From Actinomycetales bacterium (GTDB lineage: Bacteria; Actinomycetota; Actinomycetes; Actinomycetales; JAHECE01), in contig JAHECE010000175.1 in assembly GCA_024641895.1 (NCBI GenBank), forward strand, positions 1 to 5,625: 5,625 nucleotides of DNA, in the 5' to 3' direction. The notes under the pieces were generated by a model, which saw only the letters and a program-made list of their open reading frames with translations, ran no database searches and was not told the origin of the DNA. Positions 1 through 5,625 of the stretch are shown here, one piece after another (the first letter of the stretch is position 1; each line of letters starts with the position of its first letter). The position numbers and the translations under genes were made by a program.

Positions 1-37
1 TACATAAATGGCTACATGGCTCCCCGCTGAAGCATTC

Positions 38-69
38 AAGGGCCCCACGCCCGTCGGCGAGAGGCCCCT
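38..69 (-). terminator. Hairpin downstream of tRNA-Pro, probable terminator
   Basis: About 17 bases past the 3' end of the tRNA, the minus strand can form a 7-bp outer stem (one G·U pair; arms at 63-69 and 38-44). Above an internal loop there is a 4-bp inner stem (48-51 with 56-59) closed by a 4-base loop. The bases after the stem are only mildly U-rich, with no true U-tract, as is common for actinobacterial terminators. Position and pairing support termination of the tRNA transcript; the function is inferred. Confidence 0.5.
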
Positions 70-86
70 GATCTGCGGTTTCACTG

Positions 87-160
<74 letters not shown>

Positions 161-169
161 TTTGCCCGC

Positions 170-183
170 CTCGCGGGCGCGAG
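170..183. repeat. Perfect inverted repeat in the tRNA-Pro leader
   Basis: CTCGCG and CGCGAG are separated by two bases (14 bases in all; as a hairpin more realistically a 5-bp stem with a 4-base loop). It lies 9 bases upstream of the mature tRNA 5' end, so it would sit within or at the start of the primary transcript leader. It could be a leader stem near the RNase P site, a protein-binding palindrome or a remnant terminator; the sequence alone cannot decide. Confidence 0.4.
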
Positions 184-184
184 A

Positions 185-190
185 AGACTA
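185..190 (-). promoter_or_regulatory. Possible -10 element of the tRNA-Pro gene
   Basis: The minus strand carries TAGTCT, a fair match to the actinobacterial sigma-70-type -10 pattern TANNNT. It is 24 bases upstream of the mature tRNA and would start transcription near position 178. No convincing -35 hexamer is present at 16-18 bases; that zone is occupied by the hairpin at 196-228. This is a weak call that rests on location and one hexamer. Confidence 0.25.
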
Positions 191-195
191 CCGCA

Positions 196-228
196 GGCGT
201 GGGCCCTCCTCGGAACCGCGCCCACGCC
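196..228 (-). terminator. Strong hairpin after the operon, probable terminator
   Basis: Nine bases past the stop codon of the membrane protein gene, the minus strand has a perfect 9-bp stem (GGCGTGGGC with GCCCACGCC) and a 15-base loop. There is no U-tract after it, so it would be a U-less actinobacterial-type terminator, or an RNA 3'-end stabiliser. It is the first strong structure after the last gene of the operon, which supports a role in ending that transcript. Confidence 0.5.
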
Positions 229-237
229 GGCCAACGC

Positions 238-1281
238 CTAGCCCTGGTGGCGTACCCGCCACCGCTCCGCCGCGATGACCCCCAGCGCGACGAGGCAGAC
301 CACGAGACCCACTGTGCCGATCCAGGGCTGGAATCGAAACACCGCGACCTGGGTCACGAGCAGTGTGACGAGGACAGCCCGGCGGAGCCAGAGGTAGCCG
401 GCGACCCGGTCGGACCTCAACCGCCACAGGCCCCACACCCCCATGCCGACGGCGACGACGGCGCTCAGCACGGCGCCGGCAGCGAGCCACAGGAGCCCCT
501 GGGCGATCGCCTCGTCGGATGAGAGGACGACCACCGTGAGCGCGCCGCCGAGCGCAACGCCGACCAGCGTGACGGTCGCGGCCGTGGCCCACGATCCGCG
601 GGCCAGCCCGAGGGCCGCCGCCTCGAAACGACGCGCCGCGGCTCCGATGGGGTTGGGAACCTCCCGTTCATCGTTCTCGATCGCCGCCAGCAGCGCTCGC
701 ACCTGCTCAGCCTGAGGTGCTGCGCGGCCCATCTCGACCAGCCTGGCGGCGTCGCGCCGCGACCGCAGGGTGAGGCCGCCGACGAGCCCTGCGACGGCGT
801 AGTCGGCCGCCCCGGCGAGGTGCTCGCTCGGTTCGTGCGGGAAGCGCCGATGCACCCAGTCGGCGCCCAGCACGAGCGAGACGAGCGTGACGTACATCAG
901 GGCGGGCGCCGGCTCGTAGAAGTAGTCGTTGTCGTCGGTGAGGAACTTGCCGATCTCGTCCACGAACAGCCCGAACCCGATGCCGCCGACGAAGGCGCCC
1001 ACGGGACGGATCAGCGGCCCCGCGAAGGAGATGAGGAGCAGCAGCGCCACAGCCTGCAGGAGTCCGCCCCACAGCACGTGGGCGATGTGCAAGCCGTCCC
1101 CGCCGAGCTGCGGGAAGCCCGTCGCGGCGAGCGCCCCCCGGGTGACCACCACCGTGACCACGGTGGTGACGAAGAAGCCCATGAGGTGCCGCGTCGCCAC
1201 GGGATCCCTGGGCAGACCCCACACCAGCAACCTGCGCCGCTGCTCCAACGGCACGGCGCCCCCACCCGCTGTCTCGCCCAC
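238..1281 (-). CDS. Multi-pass membrane protein of unknown function
   Basis: I do not recognise a named function. The 347-residue product has about eight hydrophobic segments, at roughly 35-57, 68-90, 92-108, 125-143, 231-254, 260-286, 300-316 and 319-338. The charged stretch 144-230 between segments four and five is probably cytoplasmic. The most distinctive part is residues 102-130, where a Gly-rich helix runs into D108-E109, K112, the cluster D116-D117-N118-D119-Y120 and Y122-E123-P124. Such a cluster at a membrane boundary suggests metal or ligand binding, but that is inference. The GTG at 1281 directly follows the TAG stop of der in the same frame, and no well-spaced ribosome binding site precedes it. 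GTG codon 10 (position 1254) has a purine-rich GGTGGGGG about 5 bases upstream and is a credible alternative start. Basic clusters at the segment ends agree with a polytopic protein. It is likely the last gene of the operon. Confidence 0.85.
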   Translation of the reverse strand: MGETAGGGAVPLEQRRRLLVWGLPRDPVATRHLMGFFVTTVVTVVVTRGALAATGFPQLGGDGLHIAHVLWGGLLQAVALLLLISFAGPLIRPVGAFVGGIGFGLFVDEIGKFLTDDNDYFYEPAPALMYVTLVSLVLGADWVHRRFPHEPSEHLAGAADYAVAGLVGGLTLRSRRDAARLVEMGRAAPQAEQVRALLAAIENDEREVPNPIGAAARRFEAAALGLARGSWATAATVTLVGVALGGALTVVVLSSDEAIAQGLLWLAAGAVLSAVVAVGMGVWGLWRLRSDRVAGYLWLRRAVLVTLLVTQVAVFRFQPWIGTVGLVVCLVALGVIAAERWRVRHQG

Positions 1282-2853
1282 CTAGCGCCGCCGCTTCTCC
1301 CGGACCCGGATGCTCAGCTCGATCGGGCTGCCCTCGAAGCCGAAGGTCTCACGCAAGCGGCGCTCGATGAACCGCCGGTACCCAGCCTCGATGAAGCCGG
1401 TGGCGAAGAGCACGAACCGCGGCGGACGGTTGCTGGCCTGCGTCGCGAAGAGGATGCGGGGCTGCTTTCCGCCGCGAACCGGGTGCGGGTGCGCGGCCGT
1501 CAGCTCGCCGAGGAAGGCGTTCAGGCGCCCGGTCGGGACGCGCGTGTCCCAGGACTCCAACGCGGTGTCGAGCGCCTTCTCGAGCCTGCCGACGTGCCAG
1601 CGGGTCTTCGCCGAGACGTTCACTCGCGGCGCCCACTGAACCTGCACGAGGTCGAGCTCGATCTCGCGCTCGAGGAGCGGCCGCCGCTCCTCGTCCATGA
1701 GGTCCCACTTGTTGTAGGCGACCACGAGCGCGCGCCCGGCGTCGATGACCTGCTGGATCACCCGGGTGTCCTGCTCGGTCATGGGCGCGCTGGCGTCGAG
1801 CAGCACGATCGCCACCTCCGCCTTCTCGAGCGCAGCCTGCGTACGCAGCGAGGCATAGAAGTCGGCGCCCTGCGTCTGGTGCACTCGCCGGCGGATTCCT
1901 GCCGTGTCCACGAACCACCACGGTCGCCCACCCAGCGTGACGAGCTCGTCGACCGGGTCGCGGGTGGTCCCCGCGACCTCGTCGACAACGACGCGCTCGG
2001 AACCCGCGAGAGCGTTCAGGAGGCTCGACTTGCCGACGTTGGGACGTCCGACCAGCGCCACCCGCCGCGGACCGGCCGGCAGCGCCGAGCCGACCGCGGA
2101 GTGCTCCGGCAGCACCGCCATCGCCGCGTCGAGAAGGTCGCCGGATCCCCGACCGTGCAACGCGGAGACGGCGTAGGGCTCCCCCAGGCCGAGCGACCAG
2201 AGCGTCGCAGCGTCCGCCTCGGTCCGCTGGTCGTCCACCTTGTTCGCCGCGAGGATGACAGGCTTGCCCGAACGCCGCAGCACCCGAACCACCTGCTCGT
2301 CGGTCGCGGTGGGCCCCACCGTCGCGTCCACGACGAACAGCACCGCGTCGGCGAGCTCGATCGCGACCTCGGCCTGCTCGGCCACCCGCGCGTCGAGGCC
2401 GCGCGCGTCCTTCTCCCAGCCGCCGGTGTCGACGAGGAGGAAGCGCCGTCCCGCCCAGTCCGCCGGATAGCTCACCCGGTCGCGGGTCACGCCGGGGACG
2501 TCCTGCACGACCGCCTCTCGTCGTCCGAGGATGCGGTTCACCAGCGTCGACTTGCCGGTGTTCGGCCGGCCGACGACGGCGAGCACCGGAAGCGGGCCGG
2601 TCGGGCCCTCGTCACCGGAGCCGACGCCGTCGCTCTCGATGATGTCGAGGTCGCCCTCGTCGAGCTCGTACTCGGCCAGCCCGGCGCGCAGCGCGGCAGC
2701 GCGCTGGGCCTCCTCGGCGTCGTCGGGCGCGCCGGCACCGCTCAAGTCGGCCGCATGCGCGCCGGCGTCGGCCGCTACGAGCGCCGCTTCGAGGGAAAGT
2801 CCGCCGAGGACGACGTCGTCGGGCTGGTCTGCGGGAGAAGTCACGTGGGGCAT
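1282..2853 (-). CDS. der: Ribosome biogenesis GTPase Der (EngA), double GTPase
   Basis: Der has two tandem GTPase domains followed by a KH-like domain and is required for maturation of the 50S ribosomal subunit. The first G domain shows GRPNTGKS (95-102), DTGG (142-145), NKVD (204-207) and SAL (230-232). The second shows GRPNVGKS (269-276), DTAG (316-319), NKWD (381-384) and SAK (414-416). The KH-like domain covers about 438-520 and the protein ends in a basic KRRR tail. All nucleotide-binding motifs are intact. At 523 residues it is longer than E. coli Der (490) because of an acidic, Ala-rich N-terminal extension of about 88 residues, a variable region that is probably disordered. The ATG start is well supported: GGGAGG lies 7 bases upstream in the 18-base gap after the acyltransferase gene. 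The TAG stop is followed at once, in frame, by the GTG of the next gene. Confidence 0.97.
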   Translation of the reverse strand: MPHVTSPADQPDDVVLGGLSLEAALVAADAGAHAADLSGAGAPDDAEEAQRAAALRAGLAEYELDEGDLDIIESDGVGSGDEGPTGPLPVLAVVGRPNTGKSTLVNRILGRREAVVQDVPGVTRDRVSYPADWAGRRFLLVDTGGWEKDARGLDARVAEQAEVAIELADAVLFVVDATVGPTATDEQVVRVLRRSGKPVILAANKVDDQRTEADAATLWSLGLGEPYAVSALHGRGSGDLLDAAMAVLPEHSAVGSALPAGPRRVALVGRPNVGKSSLLNALAGSERVVVDEVAGTTRDPVDELVTLGGRPWWFVDTAGIRRRVHQTQGADFYASLRTQAALEKAEVAIVLLDASAPMTEQDTRVIQQVIDAGRALVVAYNKWDLMDEERRPLLEREIELDLVQVQWAPRVNVSAKTRWHVGRLEKALDTALESWDTRVPTGRLNAFLGELTAAHPHPVRGGKQPRILFATQASNRPPRFVLFATGFIEAGYRRFIERRLRETFGFEGSPIELSIRVREKRRR

Positions 2854-2860
2854 TCTCCCG

Positions 2861-2866
2861 CCTCCC
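2861..2866 (-). promoter_or_regulatory. Ribosome binding site of der
   Basis: GGGAGG on the minus strand ends 7 bases before the ATG at 2853. A second GGGAGA abuts the start codon and is too close to be used for that ATG. The site fixes the der start and hence the reality of its N-terminal extension. Confidence 0.75.
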
Positions 2867-2871
2867 GGGAC

Positions 2872-4251
2872 CTACTCCGAACCAGCACGCTCCTGGGCCG
2901 CCTTGGCGATGTCGTCGAGCTCCTCAGCGAAGATCTTCTTGGTCGCCCGCGCGCCGATGGCCCCGAAGGTTTTCCAGACCGCGCGCCGCGCCACGGTGGG
3001 ATCTGCGGTCCAGGCCCCGAAACGGATGTCGACCTGCGAGCCGGTGCCGGCCGGGCGGACTGTGAACGAGGTCGTGTAGTGGGTCTTGCCGGGCTTCGCC
3101 TCGACCACGGTGAGGTGCGGAGGCTCGGAGACCGTCACCTCGAGCTCTTCCGTGGCCTCCTTGCCCCACATCGTGCGGGTCTCGCGCCACTTCGTCCCGA
3201 CGCCGTACTCGCCCGGCGTCAGCACCTGGACCTTGGTGATCGTCCGCATCGTGTCCGCGGCGCCCTCGAGGTCGGTCAGCACGGCCCAGACCGCCTCCGG
3301 CGGGGCCGCCATCCGGCGTCCGACCCGGATCTCGTGCCCGGCAGCCTTGCCCTCCCCCGCGGCGCCCGGCGCGCGGTTCGCGCCGTCGGCCTCCTCGACA
3401 GACTCCGGGGCGATCTCGTCGGGCAGCCCCACACCGGTCAGCCCGGCGGCCGCATCGACGTGCGCCGACATCCGGGCCTGGATCGTCTCCATGGCCGTCT
3501 GCAGGGCCACGCGACCACTGCCCGCACCGACCTCGGCGGCCTGGAACGGCTCGCCGAACACGACGTGCAGGCGGGTCCGCGGCTTCGGCACGTGGCCGAC
3601 GCTCTTGCCCGTCGGCCGGGTACCGAGGATCGCGACGGGCACCACCGGTGCGCCGGAGTGCACGGCCAGGAACGCGATTCCCGCCTGCGCCTTCGCCACC
3701 GAGCCGGTACCACGCGAGCCTTCGGGGAAGATCCCGACGACCCGACCCTCCTCGAGCAGGGCGAGCGCCGCCTTGAGGGCGGACCGGCCGCTGCGCCGGT
3801 CCACGGGGATCTGCCCCCAGTGGTGCAGCCCCTTGCCGAGCAGGCCCTTGAACATCTCCTTCTTGATGATGACGTGGGAGGGACGAGGGCTGGCGCCGAC
3901 CAGCACCGGCCCGTCGATCACTCCGGTGTGGTTGGCGGCGAGGATGACGGCGCCGGTAGCGGGAACGTGCTGCGCACCGATGACCTCGGTGCCCCACACC
4001 ACGTGGGCGAGGAACCAACCGACACGCCGCCCGGAGACGGGGCCCTGGCGCCGGATGTCCTCGGGCTGCAGGTCGGTGGCCTTCTCAACAGCTCCGCTGC
4101 GACCGGCAGCGCCGGCCTCGGGCGAGGCGGTCGACTCACCGCCCTTCCCACGGCCCCCGCTCCCCCGCACCGCGCCGGACACGGTGCTCGCCGCGCGCGC
4201 GGCCGCGTCCCGGACGGACCCGAGCGCCTTCGACATCTGCTGCATGATCAT
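2872..4251 (-). CDS. PlsC-family acyltransferase fused to a C-terminal SRPBCC domain
   Basis: The 459-residue product combines two modules. Residues about 78-240 form a glycerolipid acyltransferase domain of the lysophosphatidate type, which transfers an acyl chain to the sn-2 position of 1-acylglycerol-3-phosphate. The catalytic HX4D motif is NHTGVID (H108, D113), block II is GQIPVDRRSG (146-155), the phosphate-binding motif is FPEGSR (175-180), and block IV is VVPVAILG (203-210). An Ala/Gly/Glu-rich linker (about 262-304) leads to residues about 305-455, which read like an SRPBCC/START-like ligand-binding domain: RVGRRMAAPPEAVWAVLTDL at its start, a strand-rich middle and a long C-terminal helix. 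The first 75 residues are Ser/Gly/Ala-rich and begin with a possible amphipathic helix. The start is ATG at 4251, overlapping the cmk TGA as ATGA, with AGGAGG 7 bases upstream. The acyltransferase assignment is firm by motif; its exact acyl acceptor and the role of the second domain are inferred. Confidence 0.92.
   Translation of the reverse strand: MIMQQMSKALGSVRDAAARAASTVSGAVRGSGGRGKGGESTASPEAGAAGRSGAVEKATDLQPEDIRRQGPVSGRRVGWFLAHVVWGTEVIGAQHVPATGAVILAANHTGVIDGPVLVGASPRPSHVIIKKEMFKGLLGKGLHHWGQIPVDRRSGRSALKAALALLEEGRVVGIFPEGSRGTGSVAKAQAGIAFLAVHSGAPVVPVAILGTRPTGKSVGHVPKPRTRLHVVFGEPFQAAEVGAGSGRVALQTAMETIQARMSAHVDAAAGLTGVGLPDEIAPESVEEADGANRAPGAAGEGKAAGHEIRVGRRMAAPPEAVWAVLTDLEGAADTMRTITKVQVLTPGEYGVGTKWRETRTMWGKEATEELEVTVSEPPHLTVVEAKPGKTHYTTSFTVRPAGTGSQVDIRFGAWTADPTVARRAVWKTFGAIGARATKKIFAEELDDIAKAAQERAGSE
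2887..3339 (-). other. SRPBCC/START-like domain of the acyltransferase protein
   Basis: This part encodes residues 305-455. The pattern is a first strand (HEIRVGRRMAAPP), a helix with EAVWAVLTDLEGAADTM, a run of alternating polar and hydrophobic strands (340-412), and a long final helix rich in Ala, Lys and Glu (about 418-452). This is the order seen in polyketide-cyclase/START-like folds, which enclose a hydrophobic cavity. The frame is continuous with the acyltransferase, and no separate start with a ribosome binding site is evident upstream of the domain. Confidence 0.65.
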
Positions 4252-4946
4252 GCGCGGACCTCCTCGATGAGCCGCCGGACGACGTCGACCGTCTGGTCCA
4301 GCGTGAGCGCTGATGAGTCCACCGTCGTCACGCCGTCGGAGGCGGTCAGGAACGAGGAGACGGTGGAGTCGTCCCGGTCCCGGCGGAGCACCTGGTCTGT
4401 GGTCGCCGCGATGGCGTCCGCGTCGGCCCGTCCGTGCACCTCCCGCGCGCGCCGGGCCAGGCGGGCCTCCTCGGAGGCCGTCAGCAGGATCCGCACGTGG
4501 GCGTCCGGAGCGACGACGGTGGTGATGTCCCTGCCCTCGGCGACGATCCCGCGACCCTGGCTCCGCCCCGAACGCCCGGTCTCCTGCTGGATGATCGCGC
4601 GCTGCAGGCGCCGCAGCTCGCCCCTGACCGGAATGTTCGTGGCGACCCTGGACACGGCCGTGGCGATCTCGGTGCTGCGGATCGCCGACGTGATGTCCGC
4701 CCGTCCCACGCGAACCGCGGGGGCCGCCGGGTCCATCACCATCTCCAACGGCATCTCGGCCACAGCCTCCGCGACCGCGTCCGCGTCCTCGAGCGGGACG
4801 CCCTGGTCCAGGCACCACCAGGTGGCCGCCCGGTACATCGCGCCGGTGTCGAGATAGGACAGGCCGAGGTCGGCTGCGACCCGTTTGCTGATCGTCGACT
4901 TGCCCGAGCCCGAGGGCCCGTCGATCGCGATCACGATCCCGGTCAT
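4248..4946 (-). CDS. cmk: Cytidylate kinase (CMP/dCMP kinase)
   Basis: Cmk phosphorylates CMP and dCMP to the diphosphates with ATP, a cytoplasmic step in pyrimidine nucleotide salvage and supply. The 232-residue length is normal for the bacterial enzyme. The P-loop GPSGSGKST is at 10-18, the conserved YLDTGAMYRA at 31-40, the monophosphate-binding segment around SRVATNIPVR at 99-108, and VAEGRD at 135-140. The LID region (188-212) keeps R189 and D193, which align with E. coli R181 and D185, but has V196 where most family members carry an arginine (DSTV instead of DSTR). The following residues, SSFL, also depart from the usual A/SPL. The start ATG overlaps the tyrA stop as ATGA, with a weak GGGTGG 7 bases upstream, so translation is probably coupled. 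Its own TGA overlaps the ATG of the acyltransferase gene. The identity is secure; the effect of V196 is unknown. Confidence 0.97.
   Translation of the reverse strand: MTGIVIAIDGPSGSGKSTISKRVAADLGLSYLDTGAMYRAATWWCLDQGVPLEDADAVAEAVAEMPLEMVMDPAAPAVRVGRADITSAIRSTEIATAVSRVATNIPVRGELRRLQRAIIQQETGRSGRSQGRGIVAEGRDITTVVAPDAHVRILLTASEEARLARRAREVHGRADADAIAATTDQVLRRDRDDSTVSSFLTASDGVTTVDSSALTLDQTVDVVRRLIEEVRA
4259..4264 (-). promoter_or_regulatory. Ribosome binding site of the acyltransferase gene
   Basis: A full AGGAGG on the minus strand, inside the last codons of cmk, lies 7 bases before the ATG at 4251. The spacing to the in-frame ATG at 4245 would be 13 bases, so the site selects 4251 and supports the 4-base overlap with cmk. 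Confidence 0.8.
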
Positions 4947-5625
4947 CCGTAGACCACCCGCCAGCCGCGCTGTTCCAAGGCATCCTCCAGAGAGCGCACC
5001 GCCGACGGCCAGACCGCCAGCGTCGCCATTCCAACTGTCTGCCGCGGGGAGTGCTCCAGCGACACGTCCTCGATATTCACACCGATCTCGCCGACCTCGG
5101 TGAACAACCGCCCCAGCTCCCCCGGGCGGTCCGGCACCAGCACCGTCACCTCGCCGTAGCGCCGTGCCGCTCCCCCGTGCTTGCCCGGAATCCGGGCGAC
5201 ACCCGCATTGCCGGCGGCGACGGCGCCCGCGATGACCTGAAGCGCACCCGGCGCAGCCGGGCCCGAGATCGCGACGGCGTCGAGCGCCACCAGCAGGTCC
5301 GCCAGGCCCAGCTGGACCCCGCGAAGGACCCGCGCCACCGGCTCGGCGTTGCCCGCCAGGATCGCAGCCCAGAGCAGGGGGTCGCTCGCGGCGATCCGCG
5401 TGACGTCCCGCAAGCCCTGCCCGGCCAGCGCGAGCGCGCGCTCGAGCGCGTCGGCCAGCGCCGCGGCCACCAGCGAGGACGCGAGCTGCGGGACGTGGGA
5501 GACCAGGGCGACGGCGTCGTCGTGCTCGGCGGGGCTCAGCGCCACCGGGATGGCTCCGAGGTCGACGGCGAGAGCTCGCACCGCAAGGACGGCCTGCCGC
5601 GAGGCCGCGCCGCCGTCGGCGACCA
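4943..5625 (-). CDS. tyrA: Prephenate dehydrogenase, C-terminal part (5' end outside window)
   Basis: Prephenate dehydrogenase makes 4-hydroxyphenylpyruvate from prephenate with NAD(P)+, for tyrosine synthesis. The frame stays open to the window edge at 5625, so the N-terminal Rossmann domain and most of the catalytic region are missing from view; the GTG at 5581 is internal and not the start. Seen here is the helical dimerisation domain, with EHDDAVALVSHVPQL (about 15 residues after that GTG codon set) and GLRDVTRIAASDPLLWAAIL, both typical of TyrA. The last 70 residues or so (5155 down to 4946) form an ACT domain, beginning GEVTVLVPDRPGELGRLF and containing GVNIEDVSLEH. ACT domains usually bind an amino acid, so feedback control by tyrosine or another aromatic amino acid is likely but unproven. 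The TGA stop overlaps the cmk ATG by 4 bases. No truncation or frameshift is seen within the visible part. Confidence 0.93.
   Translation of the reverse strand, partial: VADGGAASRQAVLAVRALAVDLGAIPVALSPAEHDDAVALVSHVPQLASSLVAAALADALERALALAGQGLRDVTRIAASDPLLWAAILAGNAEPVARVLRGVQLGLADLLVALDAVAISGPAAPGALQVIAGAVAAGNAGVARIPGKHGGAARRYGEVTVLVPDRPGELGRLFTEVGEIGVNIEDVSLEHSPRQTVGMATLAVWPSAVRSLEDALEQRGWRVVYG

Noticed and set aside
1147..1168. A 9-bp inverted repeat with a 4-base loop inside the membrane protein gene
   Set aside because: It falls in codons for a run of Val and Thr in the first hydrophobic segment; the repeated GTG/GTC/ACC codons explain the symmetry, and it has no terminator or operator context.
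2924..4018. Alternative minus-strand frame of 364 codons inside the acyltransferase gene
   Set aside because: Its product is Arg-rich and lacks any motif, while the overlapping frame holds all acyltransferase blocks. It is a GC-driven shadow.
820..4857. A plus-strand open frame of about 1345 codons spanning most of the window
   Set aside because: It lies antisense to der, the acyltransferase gene, cmk and part of the membrane protein gene, all of which have clear motifs. Its translation is rich in Arg, Pro, Gly and His with no recognisable domain, as expected from the complement of high-GC codons.
4252..5034. Upstream extension of the acyltransferase frame through cmk
   Set aside because: The added residues are Arg/Gly-rich and out of frame with the well-supported cmk gene. 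A strong ribosome binding site at 4259-4264 selects the ATG at 4251.
5431..5444. A 14-base perfect palindrome in tyrA
   Set aside because: It encodes a Leu/Glu/Arg/Ala-rich helix in a GC-rich gene, where alternating GC runs produce palindromes by chance. It is not near a gene start.

Overview
The window is a stretch of high-GC bacterial chromosome. Its gene order, tyrA – cmk – plsC-like – der, together with the strong G/C bias at third codon positions, the GTG starts and a tRNA gene without an encoded CCA end, points to an actinobacterium (Actinomycetota). I cannot name a genus. All genes I can support lie on the minus strand, so the operon reads from high to low coordinates.

Layout in the direction of transcription: (1) the C-terminal part of a prephenate dehydrogenase (TyrA) with an ACT domain, cut by the window edge at 5625; (2) cytidylate kinase (cmk), whose ATG overlaps the tyrA stop by 4 bases; (3) a lysophosphatidate-type acyltransferase (PlsC family) whose ATG overlaps the cmk stop by 4 bases and which carries a C-terminal SRPBCC/START-like domain; (4) the double-GTPase ribosome assembly factor Der, 18 bases downstream and with a strong ribosome binding site; (5) a multi-pass membrane protein of unknown function, starting directly after the der stop in the same reading frame. 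An inverted repeat that may end the operon follows. Next come a second small inverted repeat and a tRNA-Pro(GGG) gene, then another hairpin near the window start.

The four named genes serve tyrosine biosynthesis, CMP/dCMP phosphorylation, phospholipid synthesis and 50S subunit assembly. The overlapping stops and starts indicate one co-transcribed, translationally coupled unit of growth-related housekeeping functions. No promoter for the operon is inside the window.

I see no CRISPR array, insertion sequence, phage gene, defence system or other clearly accessory module. The points most worth a second look are the acyltransferase–SRPBCC fusion, a valine in Cmk where the LID segment normally carries an arginine, the acidic membrane motif of the unknown protein, and the single in-frame stop that separates der from that protein. 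The long open frames on the plus strand, including one of about 4 kb, are antisense shadows caused by base composition.
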